A stretch of 64,000 nt of DNA from Gemmiger sp. An194 (GTDB lineage: Bacteria > Bacillota > Clostridia > Oscillospirales > Ruminococcaceae): the NCBI RefSeq assembly GCF_002160145.1, contig NZ_NFKA01000017.1, positions 1-64,000 on the forward strand, in the 5' to 3' direction. A model generated the notes under the pieces. The model ran no database searches, had not been told where the DNA came from, and worked only from the letters and a program-made list of their open reading frames with translations. This document shows, in pieces, positions 8,148 to 17,510 of the stretch. A program made the position numbers and the translations under genes. Position 1 is the stretch's first letter. Each line of letters begins with the position of its first letter.

Positions 8148-8798
8148 TCATTCCAGAATGATCTGCGCCAAAGCGGCAGGATCGGCGGCAATATGGTCCG
8201 CCCCTTCGCCGCGCAGCTCCTCCTCGGTACGGAAGCCCCAGAGCACGCCGCAGCCCGCCAGACCTCCGTTTTTGGCGGTACGGATGTCCACGTTGCTGTC
8301 ACCCACAAAGAGGGTGGAGGCCGCATCCGCGCCCATGGCGGCCATCAGCTGGCGCAGACCGGCAGGGTCCGGCTTTACCGGAACGCCGGGCAGTGCACCC
8401 TGTACAAAGGCGAAACGGCCGGGGAAATAGTGCTCCAGCACGCCTTTGGCCAGGGGGTGGGCCTTGTTGGTGAGCACGCCGAAGACCACGCCTGCGGCCT
8501 GCAGAGCGTCCAGCAGAGCCTCGATGCCCGGATAGGGCGCGGTGGCGTCCTCCTTGTGGGCGTCGTAGTAGCGGGTGAACTGCTCCAGCGTTTGGGCTAG
8601 CCGCTCGGGGCTGCGCTGGTCGGCAGGAGAGAACCGCTCGCAGAGTTTGGGGATGCCGTTGCCCACGAAGTAGCGGTATTCCTCCAGCGTGTGGGCGGGC
8701 CAGCCGTTTTGGGCACAGACATATTCGCCCGCGGCGGCCAGGTCTTCCAGCGTGTTGAGGAGGGTCCCGTCCAGATCAAAAATCACATAGCGATACAA
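8148..8798 (-). CDS. HAD-family phosphatase (phosphoglycolate phosphatase-like)
   Basis: 216 residues. HAD motif I is DLDGT (8-12), with Asp8 the nucleophile and Asp10 the acid/base. Motif II is in GVLTNK, the Lys of motif III in VKPDP, and motif IV in VGDSNVD. A helical cap between about 16 and 85 makes it subfamily I, as in Gph and PpaX. The substrate cannot be read from sequence. The start codon appears to be TTG with AAGGAGG upstream. It is the last gene of a minus-strand operon and lies 49 bases after the YdbT-like gene. Confidence 0.85.
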   Translation of the reverse strand: MYRYVIFDLDGTLLNTLEDLAAAGEYVCAQNGWPAHTLEEYRYFVGNGIPKLCERFSPADQRSPERLAQTLEQFTRYYDAHKEDATAPYPGIEALLDALQAAGVVFGVLTNKAHPLAKGVLEHYFPGRFAFVQGALPGVPVKPDPAGLRQLMAAMGADAASTLFVGDSNVDIRTAKNGGLAGCGVLWGFRTEEELRGEGADHIAADPAALAQIILE

Positions 8799-8847
8799 AG
8801 CTGATTTCGCCTCCTTGGCGATGCAAAATGATTGAGAAAGTGCGCGT

Positions 8848-10248
8848 TCAGGCCACCAGCCGCAGGTGGTCCGCCGCCAGCTTTTTGATGCTGCGCACCC
8901 GGATACGGCGGCGGCAGGGCAGATAGATGGTCAGGGTACAGCGGCCCACCGCCTCGGAAAAGGGAGTCTGGATGCTGGAAAGCGAGATGTTGGGGCTGAA
9001 CACACACAGCTGGTGGCGGCTGAACAGGCGGTTGTAGCACACCGCCATGGTGCCGTTGGAGTTGCGGGCCGCGCCCTCGGTGAACCAGCCCTCCACCGAG
9101 ACGGCCACCAGCCCGGCCGAGAGTGCCAGCGGAACCAGCAGCAGCGGGGTGAGCTGGGGAAGCTTCCACATGGACACCACACACAGCATGGCGCAGAAGG
9201 CCAGAAGTGCGCCGCTTTTCCACAGAAACTGGGGCCAGCTGCGGTTGGCGGTGATGCCAGCCACCGGCCGCGGCGGGATGAACTGGGGCATCAGCGCCTG
9301 CAAAAGTGCATCCCGCCCTTTGCCGTACACCAGAATGGGCAGGTCCGCGCCGGTGTAGCTTCCGGCACACAGAAACACCGGAAACCGGCGCAGCAGCCGG
9401 GAGATGGGGGTGACGCGGATGTCGCAATAGCTTACCGCTGAGGCCTGAATGCGCCGCTCGGTCAGATTGATGCGCCCGCCCTTGGCGAAGATCACGCCGC
9501 CGCTTCGGCTCACCCGGAAGTTGGCGGTGGCCAGCAGGGAAGAGAACAGCGCGATGCCCCACAGGGTAAAGATCAATGTGAACAGCCAGGCCACACCGGC
9601 GGGCAGAAACAGCTCGGCCAGCCGTTCCATCCGGCCCAGGTTGGCCATGGCCAGCGAACCCAGGTCCACGCCCAGGTTGTTGCCGATCAGACCCTGGGTC
9701 TGCCGGGCGCTGAAGACCACCAGAAAGGAGGTGGTGACCAGGTTGGCGCTGAGCATGGTAAAGCGCAGCCGCTCCGCTCCGGTGGGAGCAAAAAAGGAGG
9801 AGGCCGACTGCACCGGCATCAGGCATTCCGCCAGCACCGCGGCCTGGCGGCGGGGCAGAAAGAACTGGACCTGCCCGAAGGCGGCGCTGGAGGCGGCGAA
9901 CAGCCGCACCTTTGTGCAGCCCGCCAGCCGCAGATAGATGGGCCGGTCCAGCTGGATGGCCGCCAGCTGCGACGGGCGAATCACCTGCTGACGGTGCCAG
10001 AGGATGCCCCGGCGCAGGGTGAGCTGACGGTCGGTGAGAACGAAGCCGCAGCGCCGCCAGATGACAAATGAAAAAAGCGCCATCCCCACCAGGATGGCGG
10101 CATCCTGCCGCAGGGCCCTGGTCAGGCTGGGCAGGTCAAAGGCGATCAGCGCCTGGAGCATGGGCACCAGACAGAGAATCAGGCCGTAACGAATGTATTT
10201 GACGATGAAAACGATGTGGAAGCGCCCCTGGGCGCGCACGGTCCTCAT
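8848..10248 (-). CDS. bPH2 (DUF304) membrane protein, YdbT-like
   Basis: 466 residues. Paired hydrophobic helices near the N-terminus and again mid-protein alternate with bacterial PH-like domains (for example RRGILWHRQQVIRPSQLAAIQLDRP and the later GRINLTERRIQASAVSYCDIRVTP), the layout of YdbT. In Bacillus, YdbS and YdbT are encoded together and have been linked to resistance to some secreted antimicrobials. The role here is inferred only. The ATG overlaps the stop of the upstream YdbS-like gene (ATGA), with GGAGG in front, so the two are coupled. Confidence 0.8.
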   Translation of the reverse strand: MRTVRAQGRFHIVFIVKYIRYGLILCLVPMLQALIAFDLPSLTRALRQDAAILVGMALFSFVIWRRCGFVLTDRQLTLRRGILWHRQQVIRPSQLAAIQLDRPIYLRLAGCTKVRLFAASSAAFGQVQFFLPRRQAAVLAECLMPVQSASSFFAPTGAERLRFTMLSANLVTTSFLVVFSARQTQGLIGNNLGVDLGSLAMANLGRMERLAELFLPAGVAWLFTLIFTLWGIALFSSLLATANFRVSRSGGVIFAKGGRINLTERRIQASAVSYCDIRVTPISRLLRRFPVFLCAGSYTGADLPILVYGKGRDALLQALMPQFIPPRPVAGITANRSWPQFLWKSGALLAFCAMLCVVSMWKLPQLTPLLLVPLALSAGLVAVSVEGWFTEGAARNSNGTMAVCYNRLFSRHQLCVFSPNISLSSIQTPFSEAVGRCTLTIYLPCRRRIRVRSIKKLAADHLRLVA

Positions 10249-10658
10249 AGGCCGCCTCCTTCCAGCGCGTGGATCAGCGGCTCGGCGTCCTCGTCCGAAA
10301 CCGGAGGCAGGAACAGCACACAGCCGCTGGTGTATACGATCAGCAGGCTGCTGCGGGTCAGTGCCAACAGCGGAGTGCGAATGCGGCAGACCCCCGCCAC
10401 AAATCGGGTGGGCACCCGGCGGCTGGATTTGAACAGGATGCCCCGGCTCAGGCGCACCTCGCCCAGCGAGACGCTGCCCCGCACGGTGGACAGGTGCAGC
10501 GGCACACACACCGCGCAGAAGAACAGCCAGACGGCGCAAAACAGCACGCCGCCCCAGAAGGTCTGCCAGAAAACAAAGGGGGCCAGCACCGCGCCGACAA
10601 GCAGCAGCCACAGGGCCACTACCCGGGCGCCGCCGGCACTCGCGGTAAAGCGCAGCAC
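10245..10658 (-). CDS. bPH2 (DUF304) membrane protein, YdbS-like
   Basis: 137 residues from a GTG start at 10658, chosen because AAAGGAGG sits eight bases upstream. A longer frame would run into the preceding TrkA gene. Two membrane helices (about 12-50) are followed by one PH-like domain containing LSRGILFKSSRRVPTRFVAGV. Usual YdbS size. It is translationally coupled to the YdbT-like gene. Confidence 0.78.
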   Translation of the reverse strand: MLRFTASAGGARVVALWLLLVGAVLAPFVFWQTFWGGVLFCAVWLFFCAVCVPLHLSTVRGSVSLGEVRLSRGILFKSSRRVPTRFVAGVCRIRTPLLALTRSSLLIVYTSGCVLFLPPVSDEDAEPLIHALEGGGL

Positions 10659-10696
10659 GGGTACGGACCTCCTTTGCAAACAGGCGGGAAAGGGCG

Positions 10697-11362
10697 TCAG
10701 CCGCTGGCCAGGCCCCAATCCTGCATCAATTCATGGATCGCAGTGTCCCGCGCGACGCAGAGCACCTTGTCGCCATTCAGAATCTGGGTATTACCACGGG
10801 GGATCAGCAGCTCGCCCGCGCGGGTGATGGCGATGATAACGGCGGATTCCGAGATGGGAATCTGCGCCAGGCTTTTGCCGTTGTACTTGAACCGGTCCGG
10901 GATCTGGATCTCGAACACGGTGGCGGTGCCGCCCGCCAGGTTCAGCACCTGCTGGATGGCGGCCGTCTCCACCTCACGCTCCAGAATGCGGGCCAGGTTG
11001 TCGGTGCTGGACACAGCAATGTCCACGCCCAGGCGGCGCAGCACCTCGGTGTTTTTGGGGTTGTTGACTCGGGCCACGGTTTTTTCCACATGGAAAACCC
11101 GCTTGGCGATCTGGCAGGTGATCAGATTCACCTCGTCCCGGCCGGTCACCGCCACCAGAGCCTGGCAGCGGCCGCAGCCCGCGGCCTCCAGATATTCCAC
11201 GGTGGAGCCGTCGCCCTGGGTCACGGGGATGTCCAGGTCGTTGGCCACCTGGCTGCACAGCTTGCGGTCCTTTTCGATCACGATGGGCTGGTGGCCGTGG
11301 TCAAGCAGGGTCTTTGCCATGTAGTAGCCCACCTTGCCGCCGCCGACGATCATTACTCTCAT
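10697..11362 (-). CDS. TrkA-family potassium regulatory protein, second copy
   Basis: 221 residues. N-terminal Rossmann RCK domain with GGGKVGYYMAK (7-17) and a nucleotide-binding acidic residue at EKD. The C-terminal TrkA_C domain (about 140-221) includes IPRGNTQILNGDKVLCVA. Such proteins gate TrkH/KtrB-type K+ channels in response to NAD(H), ATP or c-di-AMP. No channel gene lies next to it. It starts 31 bases after the paralogue at 11394-12029. Confidence 0.88.
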   Translation of the reverse strand: MRVMIVGGGKVGYYMAKTLLDHGHQPIVIEKDRKLCSQVANDLDIPVTQGDGSTVEYLEAAGCGRCQALVAVTGRDEVNLITCQIAKRVFHVEKTVARVNNPKNTEVLRRLGVDIAVSSTDNLARILEREVETAAIQQVLNLAGGTATVFEIQIPDRFKYNGKSLAQIPISESAVIIAITRAGELLIPRGNTQILNGDKVLCVARDTAIHELMQDWGLASG

Positions 11363-11393
11363 AATTGCTTCCTCTTCCTTGCTGCTTTGTGAC

Positions 11394-12029
11394 TCAGTCC
11401 GCGATGCGGGCGAAGATGATCTGGTCGCCCTCTTCCAGCACCGGCATGGGCTCCACCGCCAGTTCCACGGTAGTGTCGGCCCGCAATACGCCGTAGAGCA
11501 GATCGCCCTCCGGCGGACGGATGCGGTTCAGGCTTCGGCCCACGTCCCGCAGACTTACCGGAACGGTGACAAACGCGGTGGTGGTGGCGCCGATGGTCAC
11601 ACTGCGGGACTCCTGATCGTCCAGCAGGCCCAGCAGCATGCTTTCCACCGTCAGATTGGTGGTGCATACCGTGCGCAGACCGAACTCCTTGGTGAAGAAG
11701 TTCTTCAGGGCAGGATCGGTCACACGGGTGATGACCCGGGGCACATGGAAGATATTCTTGGCGATCTGGGCCACCATGATGTTCACGCTGTCATCCGGGG
11801 TGGCGATGGCCACCGCGTCGCAGGTCTCAATGCCCGCCTGACGCAGGTCGTCGATGTCGATGGGAATGCCCACCGCAGCGACGCCGGAAAAATGGTAGCC
11901 GTCCACGCCTTCCAGCCGCTGAAGCTCTTCCGGGTTGGAATCCATCACAGAGACCTCGTGGCCCATCTGCTCCAGGATACGCACAATATTGGCGCCGGCA
12001 CGGCCGCAGCCTACAACAAGGATATTCAA
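11394..12029 (-). CDS. TrkA-family potassium regulatory protein, first copy
   Basis: 211 residues, same architecture as the downstream copy but clearly diverged. The Rossmann motif is GCGRAGANIVR, and the C-terminal TrkA_C domain ends in PVLEEGDQIIFARIAD. Tandem TrkA genes are common in Clostridia, where the two proteins may form a mixed ring. It is the first gene of a five-gene minus operon. A TATAAT lies upstream on the minus strand (12124-12129) without a good -35. Confidence 0.88.
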   Translation of the reverse strand: MNILVVGCGRAGANIVRILEQMGHEVSVMDSNPEELQRLEGVDGYHFSGVAAVGIPIDIDDLRQAGIETCDAVAIATPDDSVNIMVAQIAKNIFHVPRVITRVTDPALKNFFTKEFGLRTVCTTNLTVESMLLGLLDDQESRSVTIGATTTAFVTVPVSLRDVGRSLNRIRPPEGDLLYGVLRADTTVELAVEPMPVLEEGDQIIFARIAD

Positions 12030-12265
12030 GAAAACACCTCTTTTATAACAGAAAAAATCTGAAAAAAACAGCGAGATATGGACTCAAAGCCCCACGGGCG
12101 GCCCACATCCTTCGCTTATCCCGATTATACTGTATTTTACCCGGAAAAGAAAGGGCTCAGCAGAAAAAAGGGCGTTCTGTTTTGCACTTTCCTGTGGTAT
12201 ACTGTTATGGTACCTGCCGGGCACCCGGCGGGCGCTAAATGCCAGAAAACAAGTGAGGCGAAACA

Positions 12266-13087
12266 ATGGAATGGATAAAAACGATCCTGTACGGGATCAT
12301 TGAAGGGATCACCGAATGGCTGCCGGTGAGCAGCACCGGGCACCTGATCCTGGCGGAAAAGTATCTGAACATGGGGTTTGACGAGTCCTTCCTGGAGCTG
12401 TTCCGGGTGGTGATCCAGCTGGGCGCGATCCTGGCGGTGGTGGTGCTCTTCTTCCCCAAGCTCTGGCCCTTCTGCGCCGACAAGTCGAAGGGATATATCA
12501 AGAAAAACACCTGGGTGATGTGGTTCAAGATCGTGGTGGCCACCCTGCCCGCCATGGTGCTGGGCCTCTTGCTGGACGACTGGCTGGAGGAGCACCTTTA
12601 CAACTACATCGTGGTTGCGACCATGCTGATTCTGTATGGCGTGTTCTTCATTCTCATCGAGAACCGGCACAAAAGGCCCCGTATCCGCAGCATCGACCAG
12701 CTTACTTATAAGGATGCGCTGATCATCGGTTTCTGGCAGGTGCTGGCCATGATCCCCGGCACCTCCCGCAGCGGCGCCACCATTGTGGGCGGTCTGCTGC
12801 TGGGCGCAAGCCGTCCGGTGGCGGCGGAGTTCACCTTCTTTCTGGCCATCCCGGTTATGTTCGGCGCCAGCGCCCTGAAGGTGGTCAAGTATCTGATGGA
12901 AGGCATGGTGTTTACCGGCGAGCAGCTGGCCGTGCTGGGCCTGGGCTGCGTGGTGGCCTTTGTGGTGAGCGTGCTGTCCATCGGCTTCTTGATGAACTTT
13001 GTGAAAAAGCACGACTTCAAGGTGTTCGGCTGGTACCGCATTGCCCTGGGCATCGTGGTGCTGGCGGCCGCTCTGCTGGGCCTGTGA
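12266..13087 (+). CDS. uppP: Undecaprenyl-diphosphate phosphatase UppP (BacA)
   Basis: 273 residues. Integral membrane enzyme that removes a phosphate from undecaprenyl diphosphate to recycle the lipid carrier for peptidoglycan. Loss or excess changes bacitracin response. Family signatures are present: EGITEWLPVSSTGHL (14-28) with the catalytic Glu, and PGTSRSG (about 167-173). Several hydrophobic helices follow. AGTGAGG lies upstream of the ATG. It is monocistronic, closed by the terminator at 13114. Confidence 0.95.
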   Translation: MEWIKTILYGIIEGITEWLPVSSTGHLILAEKYLNMGFDESFLELFRVVIQLGAILAVVVLFFPKLWPFCADKSKGYIKKNTWVMWFKIVVATLPAMVLGLLLDDWLEEHLYNYIVVATMLILYGVFFILIENRHKRPRIRSIDQLTYKDALIIGFWQVLAMIPGTSRSGATIVGGLLLGASRPVAAEFTFFLAIPVMFGASALKVVKYLMEGMVFTGEQLAVLGLGCVVAFVVSVLSIGFLMNFVKKHDFKVFGWYRIALGIVVLAAALLGL

Positions 13088-13113
13088 GTCGCGGCGGCTG
13101 AATCAAAACAAGG

Positions 13114-13149
13114 AAAGAGAACATCCGGCCGGGGCCGGGTGTTCTCTTT
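13114..13149 (+). terminator. Terminator of uppP
   Basis: AAAGAGAACA pairs with TGTTCTCTTT around a CCGGCC/GGCCGG core. Confidence 0.85.
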
Positions 13150-13193
13150 GCGATAAGAGTTTGAAAAAGGATGTTTGAATGGAGGAGATTTCC

Positions 13194-14324
13194 ATGGAAA
13201 AGGCAAAGGTCTATTTCACCGACCTGCGGGCAAAGCCCGGCATGAACCTGCTGGATAAGCTGCAGAAGCTGATTCGTACTGCGGGCATCGGTCAGATCGA
13301 TATGGAGGGCAAGTTCGTTGCCATCAAGATCCACTTCGGTGAGCCGGGCAACCTGGCTTACCTGCGGCCCAACTACGCCAAGGCCGTGGCCGATGTGATC
13401 AAGGAGCTGGGCGGCCGGCCCTTTTTGACCGACTGCAACACCCTGTATGTGGGCCGCCGCAAGCACGCGCTGGAGCACATGGACGCTGCCATGGAAAACG
13501 GCTTCACCCCTTATTCCACCGGCTGTCAGATCATCATTGCCGACGGCCTGAAGGGCACCGATGAGGCCGAGGTGCCTGTGGAGGGCGGCGAGCACGTGAA
13601 GGTGGCAAAGATCGGCCGGGCCATCATGGACGCGGATGTGGTCATCAGCCTGAACCACTTCAAGGGCCATGAGAATACCGGCTTTGGCGGTGCGCTGAAG
13701 AACCTGGGCATGGGCAGCGGCAGCCGTGCGGGCAAGCTGGAGCAGCACGCCGCAGGCAAGCCCAATGTGGACCAGTCCCTCTGCCGCAAGTGCCACGCCT
13801 GCGCCAAGATCTGCGCCCAGGATGCCATCTCCTTCACCGGTGAGGGCGGTACCGCTTATATCGACCACAACAAGTGCGCGGGCTGCGGCCGCTGCCTGGC
13901 TCACTGCAACTTCGATGCCATCGGCGGCGATTACGACGCGGCGGTGGACGAGCTGAACTGCCGCATCGCCGAGTATGCCAAGGCGGTGGTGCAGAACCGG
14001 CCGAATTTCCACATCAATCTGGTGATCGATGTTTCCCCCAACTGCGACTGCCACGGCGAGAACGACCTGCCCATCATCCCGGATGTGGGCATGTTCGCCT
14101 CCTTTGACCCGGTGGCTCTGGACCAGGCCTGTGCCGACGCCTGCAACAACATGCCGCCCATCCCCGGCAGCCAGCTGGACGACAACCGGAAGACCCCCGG
14201 CTTCTGCAGCTGCGGCGATCACTTCACCGATTCCACCCCCATCACCGACTGGCGGGTCTGCACCGAGCACGCCGAGAAGATCGGTCTGGGCACCCGTGAA
14301 TATGAACTGGTGGTTGTGAAGTAA
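13194..14324 (+). CDS. DUF362 protein with 4Fe-4S ferredoxin domain
   Basis: 376 residues from the ATG that follows GGAGGAGA directly. The DUF362 domain covers about residues 1-190 and again the C-terminal third. Between them sit two 4Fe-4S motifs, CRKCHACAKIC and CAGCGRCLAHC. Proteins of this kind are widespread in anaerobes and are often annotated only as Fe-S binding proteins. The reaction is unknown. The segment FKGHENTGFGGALKNLGMG is a conserved part of the family. It has its own terminator and no operon partner. Confidence 0.85.
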   Translation: MEKAKVYFTDLRAKPGMNLLDKLQKLIRTAGIGQIDMEGKFVAIKIHFGEPGNLAYLRPNYAKAVADVIKELGGRPFLTDCNTLYVGRRKHALEHMDAAMENGFTPYSTGCQIIIADGLKGTDEAEVPVEGGEHVKVAKIGRAIMDADVVISLNHFKGHENTGFGGALKNLGMGSGSRAGKLEQHAAGKPNVDQSLCRKCHACAKICAQDAISFTGEGGTAYIDHNKCAGCGRCLAHCNFDAIGGDYDAAVDELNCRIAEYAKAVVQNRPNFHINLVIDVSPNCDCHGENDLPIIPDVGMFASFDPVALDQACADACNNMPPIPGSQLDDNRKTPGFCSCGDHFTDSTPITDWRVCTEHAEKIGLGTREYELVVVK

Positions 14325-14363
14325 AAATACAATTCGTATTTTTGCAAACAATATTACAAAAAG

Positions 14364-14406
14364 AAAATGCTCGCTCGCCGGATTGACCCGGCGGGGGAGC
14401 ATTTTT
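14364..14406. terminator. Bidirectional terminator after the DUF362 gene
   Basis: AAAATGCTC and GAGCATTTTT enclose a GCCGG/CCGGC inner stem. T-runs occur on both strands, so it may also end the minus-strand genes from 15354. Confidence 0.85.
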
Positions 14407-14539
14407 GCTTATGGGAGAAAAGGCACACGTGAAGCGGGAAAGAGCGAAGTCAGAGCTTTTTCTCAATGGCGCCACGCCTGCCCTTTCGCCAGGCGGCGGG
14501 GGGCGGAAGCTGGGAGCGGAAGGACGAGTTGGTCACCGG

Positions 14540-15109
14540 CTACACCGTTCCGGTTTCGGTGAAGATGACGGTGATCGCCACGCCGGTGTCGCAGCCGCTG
14601 TCTTGAAAATTTTGCCAGTCGGTGGGCACCGGGGCGGTGGATTCGTCCCAGCCCAGCCGGGCCAGCAGTGGGATCTCCTTCCCGGGCTCAATCACCGATT
14701 CCCCGGTCAGGGAAGAATAGCTGCATGTGCCGGACTGGCTGGTCACATCCACCGGGCAGGGGATGGCGTAGCGCGTTGTGCCGGTTTCCTCCAAGATGAT
14801 CAGCTCTGCCTGACTGGCGGTGAGCCGCATTGCAAACTCTGCCTGCCCGGCAGCTGGGCCGGTGAGCAGATTGGTCTTTTCCCAGCTGCCGTTCTGGCAG
14901 ACCCAGAGGTCCACCACCATGGTGTAGGTGCCGTCGTTCAGCCGGTACTCCCAGAGGGTGAGTTCATTGTCAATGAGGTCCAGCACCTGGCGGGTCTCCT
15001 CGCTCACCGGCGCGGCCCGCAGCTGCATGGGCTCCAGGCCCTTTTCACAGCCGCACAGCCCGGCGGCAAGGAGGAGGGTCAATACAAGCAGAAGAAGTTT
15101 TTTGGCCAT
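14540..15109 (-). CDS. Predicted lipoprotein of unknown function
   Basis: 189 residues from an ATG at 15109 with AAAGGA upstream. A typical lipoprotein signal, MAKKLLLLVLTLLLAAGLCGC, ends with a lipobox-like LCGC, so Cys21 should carry the lipid. The mature part is Glu- and Thr-rich with no catalytic motif that I recognise. It follows a small membrane protein gene by 23 bases, and the two probably form an operon. Confidence 0.75.
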   Translation of the reverse strand: MAKKLLLLVLTLLLAAGLCGCEKGLEPMQLRAAPVSEETRQVLDLIDNELTLWEYRLNDGTYTMVVDLWVCQNGSWEKTNLLTGPAAGQAEFAMRLTASQAELIILEETGTTRYAIPCPVDVTSQSGTCSYSSLTGESVIEPGKEIPLLARLGWDESTAPVPTDWQNFQDSGCDTGVAITVIFTETGTV

Positions 15110-15132
15110 AACGGGGTCCTTTCCGGCGCGGC

Positions 15133-15354
15133 TCAGGTTTTGTCTTTTGCCCAGAAGCGGAAGAAGCTGGTCATCAGGGGAATGTAGGTGAGTGCGAACA
15201 CCGCCCCGGCCGCACCGATGGCAGGCCGCTTCCAGCGGCGGGGCAGCAGGATGCCGCAGATGAGCCCCACGGAGAACAGACAGAATTTGACCAGCGCCAG
15301 AATCTTCCAGTTGGAAGCACGGCAGTAGTCGTCGGCAACACGGAACAGTTTCAT
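15133..15354 (-). CDS. 73-residue membrane protein
   Basis: The start at 15354 (MKLFRVADDYC) is preceded by GGGAGGTG. Two hydrophobic helices (about 18-37 and 45-62) and a basic C-terminus are visible. Many larger overlapping frames here are spurious. It lies upstream of the lipoprotein gene, so both may act at the envelope. No family recognised. Confidence 0.65.
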   Translation of the reverse strand: MKLFRVADDYCRASNWKILALVKFCLFSVGLICGILLPRRWKRPAIGAAGAVFALTYIPLMTSFFRFWAKDKT

Positions 15355-15510
15355 ACAGAGCACCTCCCAAAGACTTGGATAAAAACACCGGTTTTCTACC
15401 CTGATTGTACCCAATTTGACTGGTCCTGACAAGCCTGCATTGACGGGCGGCGGGCTGCCGCCGTATAATCGAAGGCAGATAAACTGCTTTTTCAGAGAGG
15501 AATGATTGTT

Positions 15511-16809
15511 ATGGCAATCCATCAGGATCTGTTTGCTTACATCGAAAAGAGCCCCACTCCCTTCCACGCAGTGGCCGAAAGCGCCCGGCGGCTGGAGCAG
15601 GCGGGCTTTGCTGCCCTGAACGAGACCGAGAACTGGAGCCTTGTGCCCGGCGGCAAATATTATGTGACCCGCAACCAGTCCAGCCTGATCGCCTTTGTGA
15701 TGCCCCAGGCGGCGGGCGAGGGCTGGCGGATGAGCGCCGCCCACAGCGACAGCCCCTCCTTCAAGGTGAAGGGCGTGAGCCAGCAGGCGGGCTTCACCAT
15801 GCTGAACACCGAGGGCTACGGCGGCATGATCCGCTCCGCCTGGCTGGACCGGCCTCTGGGCATCGCGGGCCGCGTGCTGGTGAAGACCGAGACCGGCGTG
15901 GAGAGCCGTCTGGTGGACCTGGAGGGCGTGAGCGCGGTGATTCCGCATCTGGCCATCCACTTCGACCGCACCGTGAACGACGGCCACAAGTATGACCTGA
16001 AAAAGGACATGCAGGCCATCTTCGCCGGGCCGGATAAAAATGCCTGCTACACCGAGCTTTTGGCCAGGGCCGCGGGCTGCACGTCGGCGGAGATTCTGGG
16101 CACCGACCTGCTGCTTTACTGCAAGGACAAGGGCCAGGCCGTGGGCGGCGAAGGGGAGTTCCTGCTCTGCCCGAGGCTCGACGATCTGGGCTGCGCCTGG
16201 GGTACCCTGTACGGCTTTTTGAGCGCCCCGGCCTCCCGGCAGGGGCGGGTCTGGTGCCTGTTCGACAATGAAGAGGTGGGCAGCGGCACCCGGCAGGGCG
16301 CCTGCGGCAGCTTTTTGCCGGACGTACTGGCCCGGGCCGGTCAGGCTCTGGGCGAGAGCGAGCAGGACCGCCGCCGCGCGCTGGCAAACAGCCTGCTGCT
16401 CAGCGCCGATAACGGCCACGCCATCCACCCGAATTTTGCTGAGATGAGCGACCCGGCCAGCCCGGTAAAGCTGAATGGCGGCGTGGTGCTCAAGTTCAAC
16501 GCCAGCCAGAAATACACCACCAACGGTGTGACCGGCGCGCTGTTCCACAGCCTGTGCGACGGAGCCAAGGTGCCGGTGCAGGAATACTACAACCGGCCGG
16601 ACCTGCCCGGCGGCTCCACCCTGGGCAACCTGCTGGGCGCCCAGGTGAGTGTGCCCATGGCGGACATCGGCCTGCCCCAGCTGGCCATGCACTCCTGTGT
16701 GGAGCTGACCGGCGCGCAGGATGTTCAGTGGCTGGCGGATGCCTGCGCCGCATGGTTCCGGGCGGACGTGCGCTGCACCGGCGACGGCTGCTATCAGGTG
16801 GCCCTGTGA
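15511..16809 (+). CDS. M18-family aminopeptidase
   Basis: 432 residues, zinc aminopeptidase of the ApeA/ApeB/DAP family. It acts in the cytoplasm on N-terminal residues of peptides. Metal-binding and catalytic segments are visible: AAHSDSP, the central EVGSGTRQGA after FDNEEVGS, and a C-terminal LAMHSCVE. Length is usual. GAGAGGA lies nine bases upstream of the chosen ATG. The GTG of the next gene overlaps its stop. Confidence 0.92.
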   Translation: MAIHQDLFAYIEKSPTPFHAVAESARRLEQAGFAALNETENWSLVPGGKYYVTRNQSSLIAFVMPQAAGEGWRMSAAHSDSPSFKVKGVSQQAGFTMLNTEGYGGMIRSAWLDRPLGIAGRVLVKTETGVESRLVDLEGVSAVIPHLAIHFDRTVNDGHKYDLKKDMQAIFAGPDKNACYTELLARAAGCTSAEILGTDLLLYCKDKGQAVGGEGEFLLCPRLDDLGCAWGTLYGFLSAPASRQGRVWCLFDNEEVGSGTRQGACGSFLPDVLARAGQALGESEQDRRRALANSLLLSADNGHAIHPNFAEMSDPASPVKLNGGVVLKFNASQKYTTNGVTGALFHSLCDGAKVPVQEYYNRPDLPGGSTLGNLLGAQVSVPMADIGLPQLAMHSCVELTGAQDVQWLADACAAWFRADVRCTGDGCYQVAL

Positions 16810-17510
16810 CCGGCGAGACCCGGGCCCGGCTTGCCGCCCAGGCGGACCCGGCCTACCGGGATTTTCAACACAAGCTGATGCCCGGTGTGGAAAACTACCT
16901 GGGCGTGCGGCTGCCGCTGCTGCGCAAGGCTGCTGCTCAGCTGGCGAAGGAAGGCTGGGCTGCCGAGCTGGCCGCACCGGATGAGACCTTTGAGGAGGTC
17001 CTGCTGCGGGGCATGCTCATCGGCAAGGTGAAAACCGATCCGGCCCGGCGGCTGGAGCTGGTGCGGCAGTTCGTGCCCCGCATTGACAACTGGGCCGTGT
17101 GCGACAGCTTCTGCGCCGGGCTGCGGGATGCGAGAGTATACAAAGAGGAATATTTTGATCTGATTCAACAGTATGCCGGTTCGGACCGGGAGTTTGAAGC
17201 CCGGTTTGCGGCGGTGCTGCTGCTGACCCATTTCAACCGGCCCGAGGAGCTGGACCGCTGCTTTACGGTGTACCGGGGCATCCGCCAGCCGGATTACTAT
17301 GCCTGGATGGGCGTGGCCTGGGGCTATTCAGTGTTCGCGGTCACGGATTTTGATCGGACCATCGCCGCCATGGAAGAGGCGCAGCTGCCGGATACGGTAT
17401 GGAACAAGGCTTTGCAGAAAATGCGGGAAAGCTATCGGATCACACCGGAACAGAAAAACTGGGCGGCGCGGCACAAGCGCGTCCAAAGGGGGAGAAAACA
17501 GCATGAGTGA
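16806..17510 (+). CDS. AlkD-like DNA alkylation repair protein
   Basis: 234 residues from a GTG that overlaps the upstream stop. The HEAT-like helical repeats and the segments VENYLGVRLPLLRKAA, DNWAVCDSF and YAWMGVAWGYSVF fit the AlkC/AlkD family, which removes bulky alkyl purines from DNA by a non-flipping glycosylase fold. The active-site aromatic and acidic residues cannot be confirmed without alignment. It overlaps gluQ by eight bases, in an operon with the peptidase. Confidence 0.85.
   Translation: MTGETRARLAAQADPAYRDFQHKLMPGVENYLGVRLPLLRKAAAQLAKEGWAAELAAPDETFEEVLLRGMLIGKVKTDPARRLELVRQFVPRIDNWAVCDSFCAGLRDARVYKEEYFDLIQQYAGSDREFEARFAAVLLLTHFNRPEELDRCFTVYRGIRQPDYYAWMGVAWGYSVFAVTDFDRTIAAMEEAQLPDTVWNKALQKMRESYRITPEQKNWAARHKRVQRGRKQHE

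Noticed and set aside
17299-17502. Upstream extension of gluQ
   Set aside because: It overlaps the AlkD-like gene out of frame; the ATG at 17503 has a ribosome-binding site and directly precedes the class I motif.
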